This document shows, one piece after another, positions 41,508 to 50,023 of a DNA stretch of 64,000 bases. Numbering within the stretch: the first letter of the stretch is position 1; each line of letters begins with the position of its first letter. The position numbers were made by a program, and so were the translations under genes. Where the stretch lies: positions 496,001 to 560,000 of the forward strand of contig CP065007.1 in the NCBI GenBank assembly GCA_016699715.1, read 5' to 3'. Source of the DNA: Candidatus Competibacteraceae bacterium. GTDB taxonomy: Bacteria > Pseudomonadota > Gammaproteobacteria > Competibacterales > Competibacteraceae. The notes under the pieces were generated by a model, which was not told where the DNA came from, made no database searches, and saw only the letters and a program-made list of their open reading frames with translations.

Positions 41508-42617
41508 ATGCCAGTCCGACATGTCCTTATCGTAGATGACTCCAAGTCGGCGCGGCTGATGTTGCGCAAGATGTTGCAGGGCTTCGGCATGACCGTGGAT
41601 ACCGTGGATTCGGCGGAGGAGGCTCTGAGCTATCTGCGCGACCAGCAGCCGGATGCGATCTTCATGGACCATACCATGCCCGGCATGGATGGCCTCACGA
41701 CCGTGCGACAGATCAAAAACAGCCCCGCCACCGCCTCGATTCCGGTAGCGATGTATACCTCGAAGGACGAACCTTCCTATCAGGATGAGGCCCAGGCGGC
41801 CGGTGCCGTCGGTGTACTGAGCAAGCCGGCGATACCCGAAACCCTCGGTACGATTCTCGAACGATTTAACGCGCTGTTCGATGCCGTCAACCTCCCTCCG
41901 CCCAGCTCGCCGGAACCAGTTGTGGCAACACCGGCCGCCGAAGGCATGACGGCCAACCAAGTCGGCGCGATTGCCCTCGAAAAAGCCGAACAGGTTTTCT
42001 ACGAGGCGATCGAGACGCAGGTGTTGCCGCTGATCAACGATGTGGTCGCCAAACTGCGACAGGACGTGGAAATCAGTCAGCGGGAGACGTGCGGTCGGAT
42101 CGTAAGCCGTATTTGCGCGGAACAGCTGGCGGAATGGCAGCCGCCGGAACCACGCGAAGTCCAACCCAGTGAAGCCGCGCTGCGAGCGCAGATGCTGCCG
42201 TTGATGGAGCAGCGGTTGGAGACCTACCGGCGCGAAGCGCGGGCCTCCTTTGAAGAGCTGACGCGGGAAATGGCGGGACAGGTATGCCAACAGCAACTGC
42301 ACGATCTGTCTAGCCGGCTGGTGCGGCAACTGAGCTTGCGGTTTGCCGAAGCCACGCAAAAAGCCGGCGCGGATGCCCGCGAAGCGGCGGAGAATGTGGC
42401 GCGGGAGATGGTGTCGCAGGCCACCGCGGCCGCGGAGGCGGCGGCCACCCAGGCGGCTGTCAGGCAAGCCGACGCGGCGGCGGCGGCGGCCGAACAAACG
42501 ACACGCCAGTTGTGGGCGGATGCCCAGCACGACCTGCGACGGCGCGTTCATCTGGCGGCGGGTTGGGCGGCCGCCACCGGCGTTGGCGCGGCGGTACTGG
42601 CATATGCGCTGCGCTGA
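41508..42617 (+). CDS. CheY-like receiver protein with helical region and C-terminal membrane tail
   Basis: A 369-residue protein. Receiver domain at residues 1-120 (HVLIVDDSKSARLMLRKM, AIFMDHTMPGMDG with the phospho-accepting Asp, VLSKPAIPETL). There is no DNA-binding domain. A long helical/Ala-Gln-Glu-rich middle and a C-terminal Ala-rich segment end in a hydrophobic AAGWAAATGVGAAVLAYALR, which could be a tail anchor. An AGGAGGG site precedes the ATG. The next gene is a membrane-anchored coiled-coil protein. Together they may be a membrane scaffold with phosphorylation input (for example polar localisation or motility); inferred. Confidence 0.75.
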   Translation: MPVRHVLIVDDSKSARLMLRKMLQGFGMTVDTVDSAEEALSYLRDQQPDAIFMDHTMPGMDGLTTVRQIKNSPATASIPVAMYTSKDEPSYQDEAQAAGAVGVLSKPAIPETLGTILERFNALFDAVNLPPPSSPEPVVATPAAEGMTANQVGAIALEKAEQVFYEAIETQVLPLINDVVAKLRQDVEISQRETCGRIVSRICAEQLAEWQPPEPREVQPSEAALRAQMLPLMEQRLETYRREARASFEELTREMAGQVCQQQLHDLSSRLVRQLSLRFAEATQKAGADAREAAENVAREMVSQATAAAEAAATQAAVRQADAAAAAAEQTTRQLWADAQHDLRRRVHLAAGWAAATGVGAAVLAYALR

Positions 42618-42659
42618 AAGGACAGGTGCCCCGCGCCGAAACCAGTCGGGGATGCGTCC

Positions 42660-43703
42660 ATGCGCACCATGGCGAGCGAAGCGGTTATGACAGACATCAT
42701 GATATATCTGGTTATTGGAGCGATGATCGGTTTGGTGGTCGGTGGCATGACGATCTATCTGTTGCCCTACCGAATGTTGCGGCGGGATCTGGCGCGGGCG
42801 CAAACGGATCTCACCGACGACCAGACAAAATACGGCGAACTGCAAGATGCCTTGCAGGATGAGCGGACGGCGATTTACCAGGTCCGCCAACAGCAGCAGC
42901 AGCAGCAGCAGCGATTCGAAGGCGAGCTGGAGCAGGAACGCGAGCGTTATGCCACGCTGGAGCGGCAATGCGCCGATTTGCAAGCCGATCGCGATCAGCA
43001 GCAAGAAACCCATCTGCGCGAGGCCACCAAGCTGCGCGATACCATTGAACGTCTCGAACGGGAGCAAGCGGCGCTGCAGGACCGTTTCGCGCGGGACAGC
43101 GAACAATGGGAGCGCGAGCGGCACAGCCTGCTGCTGCATAACAGCCAGTTCGAGGAACAGTTGCGGGTGCTGCGGCAGGATAAGGCAGCGCTGGACGAGC
43201 GCTTGGAGCAGCAACAGGAGTCGTGGGAGCGCGAGCGGCTGGCTTTGCAGATCCAGATGAATACCTTGGAAGACAATCTGTCGCTACAGAAAGCACGCGC
43301 CAGTCACCCCGGTTACGGCCTGTCGCCGGACAGCCAGCACTTGGCGGAACAGCTCAAGGCGGCGGCGGCGCGGGAATTGAACCAGCAGCGGTTGGCCTGG
43401 GAAGAAGAACGTCAGGCGATGCGGGAGCAGTTGGAGCGGTTGCAGGCCGAGCGCCGGGTATTGCGGGAGCAGGCGGCGACGGCGGGTATCGAGAACCCGT
43501 CGTCCGGGTTCGCCAATCTTGCGGATCAGGAGGTGTGCGAGTTGCGCCGACAAGTGGAACAGGCCCAGCGGGAGTGCCAGCAGTTGGAAGAAAAACTGGC
43601 GGCGCGCGAACGCCAGGGAGAACAGGAAAAGATCGCGTTGGAAGCCGAAATCGAACAGTTGATGGAGCGCTTGCTGCGTTTGCATCGCGAACGGAGTGCC
43701 TAG
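42660..43703 (+). CDS. Membrane-anchored coiled-coil protein
   Basis: The start is uncertain: ATG at 42660 or 42687 (MTDIMIYLVIGAMIGLVVGG, the membrane helix). Up to 347 residues. After one N-terminal helix nearly the whole protein is a coiled coil rich in Gln, Glu, Arg and Leu. It includes a run of eight Gln encoded by CAA plus seven CAG. There is no enzymatic motif. It lies 42 bp after the receiver protein and is probably cotranscribed. The repetitive Q-run is a contraction/expansion site. Confidence 0.75.
   Translation: MRTMASEAVMTDIMIYLVIGAMIGLVVGGMTIYLLPYRMLRRDLARAQTDLTDDQTKYGELQDALQDERTAIYQVRQQQQQQQQRFEGELEQERERYATLERQCADLQADRDQQQETHLREATKLRDTIERLEREQAALQDRFARDSEQWERERHSLLLHNSQFEEQLRVLRQDKAALDERLEQQQESWERERLALQIQMNTLEDNLSLQKARASHPGYGLSPDSQHLAEQLKAAAARELNQQRLAWEEERQAMREQLERLQAERRVLREQAATAGIENPSSGFANLADQEVCELRRQVEQAQRECQQLEEKLAARERQGEQEKIALEAEIEQLMERLLRLHRERSA
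42888..42911. repeat. CAG trinucleotide run encoding poly-Gln
   Basis: CAA followed by seven CAG codons inside the coiled-coil gene. In-frame, so copy change alters only the length of the Gln stretch. Confidence 0.9.
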
Positions 43704-44070
43704 ATTGTCGACGGCGAGCCGGGTTGCCGGAAAAATGCCGGATGCGCACTTGACCCGGTTCGCCTTGCGGCGCTGGATCGAGCGAACCACCGGGGCGTTT
43801 GAAGCAGGGCCGCTGATTCGTCGCCGCGCGGGTTACGACACCGATCGTACCCGTTCGCGGCCCTGATCCTGCTCGAATGCCAGGTGCCGCGGGATGCACC
43901 GCGACGGTTTATGCCTCTTTTCCCTCAATCCTCTTGCCGATGAACAAGCTGTCCAGGGTGGTGTCGCGATTGGTGAGCCCCGTGTTTCCATGTCTCTCAG
44001 TCGTAGGGCGGCCGGTACGGGAACGTTACATTTTTAACGCTGTGATATCGAAAATAGAGGAAGAATCCCC
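43704..44070. other. Intergenic region upstream of galE
   Basis: About 365 bp with no convincing gene; short frames read through it without family resemblance. An AT-rich stretch around 44028-44055 and a GAGGAAG ribosome-binding site lie just before galE, so the galE promoter is probably here. Confidence 0.4.
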
Positions 44071-45045
44071 ATGCGTGTACTCGTGGTCGGCGGAGCGGGT
44101 TATATCGGTTCCCACATGGTCAAGTTACTCTGCCAGCGCGGGTTCGAGGTGACGGTGCTGGATAACCTGTCCGCCGGTCACCGCGACGCGGTCAAGGGTG
44201 GGCGCTTCGTGCTGGGGGATCTGGGCGAGCGGGACATGCTGGATGATCTGCTCAGAACCTCGCGCTTCGACGGTGTGCTGCATTTCGCCTCTCATATCCA
44301 GGTCGGTGAGTCGGTGCGCGAGCCGGCCAAGTACTACCTCAACAACGTGTTCAAGACCCAGTACCTGCTGGATGCAATGGTCTCGCATCGGATCAACCAT
44401 TTCATCTTCTCTTCCACGGCGGCGATTTTCGGCGAACCGCTGCGGACGCCCATCGACGAGAATCATCCCAAAAATCCCATCAACCCCTACGGGCGTGGCA
44501 AGTGGATGGTCGAGCAGATGCTGTCGGATTACGACGTGGCCTACGGGTTGAAGGCGGTGTGTCTGCGCTATTTCAATGCCGCCGGCGCCGATCCCGACGG
44601 CGAACTGGGCGAGCGCCACGAGCCGGAAACCCATCTGATTCCGCTGGTGCTACAAGCCGCCGCCGGCCGCCGGCCGAACATCGCCGTGTTCGGCACCGAC
44701 TACGACACGCCGGACGGCACCTGCGTCCGCGACTACATTCATGTAACCGATCTGTGCGAGGCGCATCTGCTGGCGCTGCAACGATTGTGGGACGGAGCCG
44801 GCAGTGCCGCTTTCAACCTCGGCAACGGCAATGGCTTCTCGGTACGGGAAGTGATCGAAACCGCCCGCGCCGTCACCGGCCGCGAGATTCCGGTGGTGTA
44901 CGGCGAGCGCCGACCGGGCGATCCGGCGCGGTTGGTGGCCGATTCCAGGCGGGCGCGGGCCGAACTGGGGTGGAACCCGCGTTACGCGGATCTGGCAACC
45001 ATCGTTGCCCATGCCTGGCGCTGGGAGGGCACTCGCGAAGGATAA
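44071..45045 (+). CDS. galE: UDP-glucose 4-epimerase
   Basis: A 324-residue SDR-type sugar epimerase. The N-terminus GGAGYIGSHMVKLL holds the Gly-rich NAD site; SSTAAIFGEP contains the catalytic Ser/Thr; NPYGRGKWMVEQ has the Y-x-x-x-K pair; and RYFNAAGADPDGELGE is the typical GalE loop. It interconverts UDP-glucose and UDP-galactose for surface polysaccharide. GalE-like enzymes may act on other UDP-sugars. Confidence 0.92.
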   Translation: MRVLVVGGAGYIGSHMVKLLCQRGFEVTVLDNLSAGHRDAVKGGRFVLGDLGERDMLDDLLRTSRFDGVLHFASHIQVGESVREPAKYYLNNVFKTQYLLDAMVSHRINHFIFSSTAAIFGEPLRTPIDENHPKNPINPYGRGKWMVEQMLSDYDVAYGLKAVCLRYFNAAGADPDGELGERHEPETHLIPLVLQAAAGRRPNIAVFGTDYDTPDGTCVRDYIHVTDLCEAHLLALQRLWDGAGSAAFNLGNGNGFSVREVIETARAVTGREIPVVYGERRPGDPARLVADSRRARAELGWNPRYADLATIVAHAWRWEGTREG

Positions 45046-45057
45046 GCCGCGCCGCGC

Positions 45058-45462
45058 TCAAGCCGCCAGTCGCTCTATCGCCACCCGCAGTTCGCCCTCC
45101 AGCGGCGCGGCCTTGCCGGTGTGGGTGTCGACGATGACGAAGGTGACGTCGGCGTCGGCGACCACGGTATCGCTGCCCTTGAGCGTGACCCGTTGGTGCA
45201 TCACGCAACTGCGGGTGCCGATGGTTTTCACCGAGGTGGCGATTTGCAGGATTTCGCCCATGAAGGCGGCGCGACGGTAGTTGATGTTGATGTTGACCAC
45301 GGCGAAAGTGTAACCGTGTTGCTCCAGGAGATCCAGATTGCCCCGGCTTTCCAGCAGGTTCCAGCGGGCTTCCTCCAGAAATTCCAGATAACGGGCGTTG
45401 TTGACGTGGCGGAACAAGTCGAGATGATAACCTCGTACCTTGATGTCGATGGTGTGGCTCAT
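45058..45462 (-). CDS. 4HBT-family acyl-CoA thioesterase (YbgC/FadM-type)
   Basis: A 134-residue hotdog thioesterase. The start is at 45462 (MSHTIDIKVRGYHLDLFRHV). The DxxxHVNNARYLEFLEEARW segment is the 4HBT signature with its catalytic Asp, followed by VVNININYRRAAFMGEIL and the typical SCVMHQRVTL strands. It hydrolyses acyl-CoA or acyl-ACP; the substrate is not predictable. It is divergent from the phosphopantetheinyl transferase gene. Confidence 0.88.
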   Translation of the reverse strand: MSHTIDIKVRGYHLDLFRHVNNARYLEFLEEARWNLLESRGNLDLLEQHGYTFAVVNININYRRAAFMGEILQIATSVKTIGTRSCVMHQRVTLKGSDTVVADADVTFVIVDTHTGKAAPLEGELRVAIERLAA

Positions 45463-45520
45463 AAGATGTGTCCCCTGGGGTCGGTGACCGAATGGGCGCC
45501 CACTGTAACCGTGTGCGCCG

Positions 45521-46303
45521 ATGAGCGATAGGACGATTGCGCCAACTTGGCCGGAGGTGTCCGCCGGTGGGTGGAAACCGGCTCTGAGCGCCGACGGCGT
45601 TCATCTGTGGCTGGCGGATCTGGATCGGCCGCCGAGGTCCCTAACGAAACTGGCGACGACGCTGGCGGCGGACGAACGGGAGCGGGCGGCGCGGTTCCGT
45701 CTTCCCGAACACCGGGATCGCTTTATTGTCGGGCGTGGCCTGCTGCGGGAACTGCTGGGCGCGTACCTGAACCGACCTGTGGTGGCGTTGCGTTTCGCTT
45801 GCGGGCGGCGCGGCAAACCGCTGTTGGCGGGCGAGGATGCCGGTGCTGGCCTGCATTTCAACCTGTCGCACAGCGGCGACCAAGCGTTGTATGCGGTGGC
45901 TCGTCGCGAGGTTGGCGTGGATTTGGAGTGCCTGAATCGGGTGGTGAGCACGGCGTCGGTGGCCGAGCGTGTGTGCACGCCACGCGAGTGGGCGGTGTTT
46001 CAGGCGCTGCCGGCGGAACGACTCCGGGAAGCCTTTTTTAACTGCTGGACCCGTAAGGAAGCGATTGCCAAGGCGCTGGGTGGCGGTTTGGCAAGCGGTT
46101 TGCGAAATCTGGAGGTTTGTTTCCCGGACGGTGGGTTGCCGGATGGTCGGATCGGTCTGCGGGATGCCTCGGGTCGGGAATGGAGCGTGTTGAATCTTCC
46201 GCTGGATTCCGGTTGGCGAGGGGCCTTGGCGGCGGAAGGCCAGGATTGGTGCTGGCAAGGTTGGTGCTGGACCCGATTTTCCTCCTTCCCTTTTTCCTTT
46301 TGA
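45521..46303 (+). CDS. Sfp-type 4'-phosphopantetheinyl transferase
   Basis: A 260-residue protein. Motifs: FNLSHSGDQALYAV, the conserved GVDLECLNR (metal-binding Asp and Glu), then AFFNCWTRKEAIAKALGGGL (the WxxKEA motif). It moves phosphopantetheine from CoA to carrier domains of fatty-acid, polyketide or nonribosomal synthases. No such synthase is in the window, so the target lies elsewhere. Confidence 0.92.
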   Translation: MSDRTIAPTWPEVSAGGWKPALSADGVHLWLADLDRPPRSLTKLATTLAADERERAARFRLPEHRDRFIVGRGLLRELLGAYLNRPVVALRFACGRRGKPLLAGEDAGAGLHFNLSHSGDQALYAVARREVGVDLECLNRVVSTASVAERVCTPREWAVFQALPAERLREAFFNCWTRKEAIAKALGGGLASGLRNLEVCFPDGGLPDGRIGLRDASGREWSVLNLPLDSGWRGALAAEGQDWCWQGWCWTRFSSFPFSF

Positions 46304-46345
46304 GACCGTGCCGGTCGTGCTGCTGGAGCGAGGGGCCTACTGAAC

Positions 46346-47806
46346 ATGCAAGCGCTGATTTTCGCCGACCGACTGGGCCGGGAACTGGAGCCGCTGACCG
46401 ACCGGACCTGCGCCGCGCTGCTGCCGGTGACGGGTAAACCGGTGCTGGAACACACGCTGGAAGCGCTGGTTGCCGCCGGCCTGCGCGAGGCGGTGGTGGC
46501 GGTTTCGCCTTTCGCCGACGAACTGCGGGCGGCGCTGGGCGACGGTAGCCGCTGGGGGATACGATTGAATTACGTCCTGACCCACGGCGAGGAAGACCCG
46601 GATACCATAGTGGAAAGTGGCCAGTCTCAACTGGCCGACGAGCTGCTCGCCTTGCGGGGCGATGTGCTGCACGGCGCGGCGCTGGGCGAGTTTTTACGCT
46701 TGGCCGCCGAGGTGACCGGTCCGGTGGTGTACGGCCGAGCGGCGAATGCGCCGGTGAGCCTGTGCCTGCACCGTGTCGGCGGCCGAAGCGGATTGGAGCC
46801 GTTGCTCTGGTCCGCCGAACCGGTTGAGATGCTGCCCACCTGGCCGGTGGTGGAGTTGCCCGGCGCTGTCCTGAATCGGCTGGAATCGCCGCGTGCCTAC
46901 CATCAAGTCAACCTCGATGCCGCCGCCGGCCGGTTTCCGGGCCTGATCGTGCCGGGCCAGCCGATGAGGTTGGGGCTGACCGTGGGACCGCGCTCCAAGG
47001 TGTCGCCGCGCAGCCTGCGGCAGGGTGTCGCCTTCGTCGGCGGGCACTGCCGCGTTGAAGCCAGCGCCGAGTTTTACGGCGAGGTGGTGATCGCCAACCG
47101 GGTGATCGTGGATCGTCATGCCAGCCTGCGCGACAGCGTGGTGTTGTCGGATGCCTACATCGGCGAGCGCTTGGACATACGAAACGCCATCGTCCAGGGC
47201 AATCGACTGATCCAGGTCGACACCGGGGCGGTGCTGCCGGTGATCGAGACTGTCCCGGCGGTCAACCAGCGCGAAGCGATGTCGGGCGGCATGTTGGCCG
47301 AATCGCTCAACCGCCTGCTGGGCTTGCTGTTGCTGTTGCTGTCGCTGCCGTTGTGGCCGCTGGCGCTGGTCGCCGCGCTGAGCGAGAATTTCGACGATCC
47401 CCTGCGCGAGACCCGGCTACGCGGCAATCGCCTGGAATTCGACGAGATCGGTGGGCGTCGACGGCAGGCGTTCGTCGCCATGGAGTGGATGACCTCGATT
47501 CCGTTGCTGCGCCACCTGCCGCGCCTGCTGGCGGTGGTGAGTGGCGATCTGCGGCTGGTGGGCGCGGAGCCGCTGACCCCGGAGCAGGCCGACAGCCAGC
47601 GGGAGGACTGGGAGCGGCTCGCCGATCGGGCGCCGGCCGGGCTGATTGGCCCCACGCAATTGATCTTGCCGGCCAGCGCGCCGCGCGAGGCACGGCTGAT
47701 GAGCGATGTCTTCTACAGCCGCCAGCACAGTGCCGGTAAGGACCTGCGTTATCTGTTGCTGGGCGCTGGCATGCTGTTCACGCCCCGCGCCTGGTGGCCG
47801 GGCTGA
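46346..47806 (+). CDS. Sugar nucleotidyltransferase-like protein with left-handed helix and sugar-transferase-like tail
   Basis: A 486-residue fusion. Residues 1-200 resemble nucleotidyltransferases (MQALIFADRLGRELEPLTDR, LLPVTGKPVLEHTLEAL). The middle has hexapeptide-like beta-helix repeats (VIVDRHASLRDSVVLSDAYIGE). The C-terminal third has a hydrophobic segment (GLLLLLLSLPLWPLALVAAL) and ends like bacterial sugar transferases (LPRLLAVVSGDLRLVGAEPL, RAPAGLIGPTQ). The nucleotide-binding Gly-rich start is atypical (IFADRLGRE), so catalysis by the first domain is doubtful. Likely surface-polysaccharide synthesis, next to galE. Confidence 0.75.
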   Translation: MQALIFADRLGRELEPLTDRTCAALLPVTGKPVLEHTLEALVAAGLREAVVAVSPFADELRAALGDGSRWGIRLNYVLTHGEEDPDTIVESGQSQLADELLALRGDVLHGAALGEFLRLAAEVTGPVVYGRAANAPVSLCLHRVGGRSGLEPLLWSAEPVEMLPTWPVVELPGAVLNRLESPRAYHQVNLDAAAGRFPGLIVPGQPMRLGLTVGPRSKVSPRSLRQGVAFVGGHCRVEASAEFYGEVVIANRVIVDRHASLRDSVVLSDAYIGERLDIRNAIVQGNRLIQVDTGAVLPVIETVPAVNQREAMSGGMLAESLNRLLGLLLLLLSLPLWPLALVAALSENFDDPLRETRLRGNRLEFDEIGGRRRQAFVAMEWMTSIPLLRHLPRLLAVVSGDLRLVGAEPLTPEQADSQREDWERLADRAPAGLIGPTQLILPASAPREARLMSDVFYSRQHSAGKDLRYLLLGAGMLFTPRAWWPG

Positions 47807-47837
47807 CTCTTTTTCACCCAACCGCGGATGCGCGACC

Positions 47838-48497
47838 ATGGAACCGAGTTTTTGGCACGAACGCTGGGAGCGAAGCGAGATCGGTTTTCATCAACAGGAT
47901 ATCAACGTTCATCTCCAGCAATTCTGGACCCAGCTCGACCTGCGTCCCGGTCAGCGGGTGTTCGCCCCGCTGTGCGGCAAGAGCCGCGATCTGCTGTGGC
48001 TGGCCGGCGAAGGCCATCCGGTGACCGGGGTGGAAATCAGCCGGCTCGCGGTCGAGGCGTTTTTCGCCGAGAACAGGCTGAAGCCGCGACGCTGGCGGGA
48101 AGGGGCGTTCGAAATCTGGGAAGTCGATGAGATCCGGATTCTGCTCGGCGATTTTTTCGACCTGGAGCCACATCATCTGGCCGACGCCGCCGGGATTTAC
48201 GACCGGGCTTCGCTGATCGCGTTGCCGCCGCCGATGCGCGCCCGCTACGCCCGCCATCTCGATACGATCCTGCCGGTGGGGACGCGGGTGCTGCTGGTGA
48301 CGCTGGAGTACGACCAAAGTGTGTTGGCGGGGCCGCCGTTCGCGGTCGGCGAGGCGGAGGTGCGGGCGCTGTACCAGGCGACCCATGACGTGGAATTGCT
48401 CTACACCCGCGATGCCCTGGCGGAGGAGTCGCGCTGGCGGGAACGCGGTTTGACCTGGCTGCTGGAGCGGGTCTATCGGCTGTCTCAGCATCGATAG
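47838..48497 (+). CDS. tpm: Thiopurine S-methyltransferase
   Basis: The ATG at 47838 (MEPSFWHERWERSEIGFHQ) gives 219 residues, the usual TPMT length; the longer upstream frame is not coding. Landmarks: RVFAPLCGKSRDLLWLA, GHPVTGVEISRLAVEAFF and GIYDRASLIALPPPMR. Transfers a methyl from SAM to thiopurines; in bacteria also linked to selenium/tellurium methylation. The downstream gene is a truncated MFS permease. Confidence 0.92.
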   Translation: MEPSFWHERWERSEIGFHQQDINVHLQQFWTQLDLRPGQRVFAPLCGKSRDLLWLAGEGHPVTGVEISRLAVEAFFAENRLKPRRWREGAFEIWEVDEIRILLGDFFDLEPHHLADAAGIYDRASLIALPPPMRARYARHLDTILPVGTRVLLVTLEYDQSVLAGPPFAVGEAEVRALYQATHDVELLYTRDALAEESRWRERGLTWLLERVYRLSQHR

Positions 48498-48517
48498 AGC
48501 GTGCCGGAACCCAGGCG

Positions 48518-48757
48518 ATGAACGGAGCGACGGCGACGAGGTCCGCCCAAGCCGTGGCGGCACGGATTTTCCCGCCGTTCGCCGCCGGTTATTTCCTGTC
48601 CTATCTGTACCGCACCATCAACGCGGTGCGGTCGCCCTATCTGGTGGCCGAACCGCGGTTGGACGCCACCGATCTCGGTTTGTTGACCCGCGTCTATTTC
48701 CTGACCTTCGCCGCCTTCGGGTTGGTGCTGGCGGGGCAGGCGATGACCTGGATTTAG
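48518..48757 (+). pseudogene. Truncated MFS transporter (N-terminal fragment)
   Basis: The 79-codon frame is the first 70 residues of a major facilitator protein (FAAGYFLSYLYRTINAVRSP, DLGLLTRVYFLTFAAFGLVL). It breaks off in the region of the second helix and stops at 48755. The rest of a permease is missing, so it is non-functional. Confidence 0.75.
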
Positions 48758-48792
48758 TTGCCGCTGGGGAATGGGCGGATGGGGGAGACCCG

Positions 48793-49245
48793 CTAGCGGG
48801 TCCGGCAGCGCGCCAGCCAGCGATCCAGACCGTTGGCGAACGCCTGCTTGTCGCGGTCGTTGTAAGGCGGTGGGCCGCCGGTCAGGGTGCCCGCCGAGCG
48901 CAATTCTTCCTTGAGGTTGCGTAAAGCCAGCCGCTCCCGCACGTTGTCCTGGGTGTACAGCTCGCCGCGCGGGTTGAGGGCCGGCACGCCCCGTTCCACC
49001 AGGCGTGCCGCCAGCGGGATATCGGCGGTAATGACCAGGTCGCTGGCGGTGGCCTGTTGCACGATGTAATCATCGGCTTCGTCGAAGCCCTGACTGACCT
49101 GCACCGCCGTGATCAGGGGCGAAGGGGGTGTTTGCAGCCGCTGGTTGGCGACCAGGGTGACCGGCATACCGACCCGTTGCGAGGCGCGGAACACAATCAT
49201 TTTCACCGGCGCCGGGCAGGCATCCGCGTCGATCCAGATTTTCAA
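48793..49245 (-). CDS. YaiI/YqxD (DUF188) family protein
   Basis: The TTG at 49245 aligns with the family start (LKIWIDADACP) and gives 150 residues; an earlier TTG lies within a run of nine G. Conserved: DADACPAPVKMIVFRAS, DEADDYIVQ, DLVITADIPLAARLVE and LNPRGELYTQDNVRERLALR. The family has a PIN-like fold and is of unknown role, possibly nucleic-acid linked. Confidence 0.9.
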   Translation of the reverse strand: MKIWIDADACPAPVKMIVFRASQRVGMPVTLVANQRLQTPPSPLITAVQVSQGFDEADDYIVQQATASDLVITADIPLAARLVERGVPALNPRGELYTQDNVRERLALRNLKEELRSAGTLTGGPPPYNDRDKQAFANGLDRWLARCRTR

Positions 49246-49265
49246 GAACCTTCCCCCCCCCAAAT

Positions 49266-50006
49266 TCAAAGCTTCAACCGTTTGAATATCCCTTCGGGGA
49301 TATGCCGGATCACCAGCATGATCCAGCGCCAGAAGCCGGGCAGATACACTTCATCCCGACCACGCTCGACGGCGACGACGATGCCTTTCGCGATCTGGTC
49401 GGGTTGCGCCCAGAGCAGGCCCTTTTTCTCGAACGCGGCAGTCATTGGCGTATCCACGAACCCCGGCTTGATGGTAAGCACCTGGACGCCTTTTTTGCTC
49501 AATCGGTTACGCAACCCTTGCAGGAACAGGTTGAGCATGCCCTTGGCGGCGCCGTAGATGTAGTTGCTCTGCCGGCCCCGGTCACCCGCTACCGAGGAGA
49601 TGACGATCAGGAGTCCACGCCCGCGCTGCTCGAAGGTGTTGGCTAGCAAGGTGGCCAAGCTAATCGTGCTTAGCGCATTAGTTTGGATCGCCGCCAGGGT
49701 TTTTTCGACCGACTGCTGGCAGGCGGCCTGATCGGGCAAGATTCCGTGAGCGATGAATGCCACATCGATACCGCCGAGCACCTGTTTGGCCCGCTCCAGC
49801 AGGGCTGGATGCAGGTCCAGTTGATCGAGATCCAGACTCTCGCGGGTGACCGGCTGGCCGGAGCGGATTTCCAGATCGCGGGCAATCGCGGCGAGTTTTT
49901 CGGCGTTGCGCCCGACCAGATAGAAGCGCGCGCCAGCGGCGGCGAAACGACGGGCGGTGGCTTCGGCAATGGCCGAAGTGGCGCCGATAATCAGGATGTT
50001 GCGCAT
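49266..50006 (-). CDS. DprE2-like short-chain dehydrogenase
   Basis: A 246-residue SDR: IIGATSAIAEATARRFA (NAD(P) site), an AHGILP segment, ISSVAGDRG with the catalytic Ser and NYIYGAAKGML with Tyr-x-x-x-Lys. The C-terminal GFWRWIMLVIRHIPEGIFKR resembles mycobacterial DprE2, which reduces keto-decaprenylphosphoryl ribose to the arabinose form. The gene directly follows the DprE1-like gene, with 17 bp between stop and start, which supports the assignment by context. Confidence 0.82.
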   Translation of the reverse strand: MRNILIIGATSAIAEATARRFAAAGARFYLVGRNAEKLAAIARDLEIRSGQPVTRESLDLDQLDLHPALLERAKQVLGGIDVAFIAHGILPDQAACQQSVEKTLAAIQTNALSTISLATLLANTFEQRGRGLLIVISSVAGDRGRQSNYIYGAAKGMLNLFLQGLRNRLSKKGVQVLTIKPGFVDTPMTAAFEKKGLLWAQPDQIAKGIVVAVERGRDEVYLPGFWRWIMLVIRHIPEGIFKRLKL

Positions 50007-50023
50007 GTCGTTTTCCGTGAAAT

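Noticed and set aside
41478..43214. 578-codon minus-strand frame over the receiver and coiled-coil genes
   Set aside because: Composition is that of a reverse shadow; both plus-strand products have interpretable domains.
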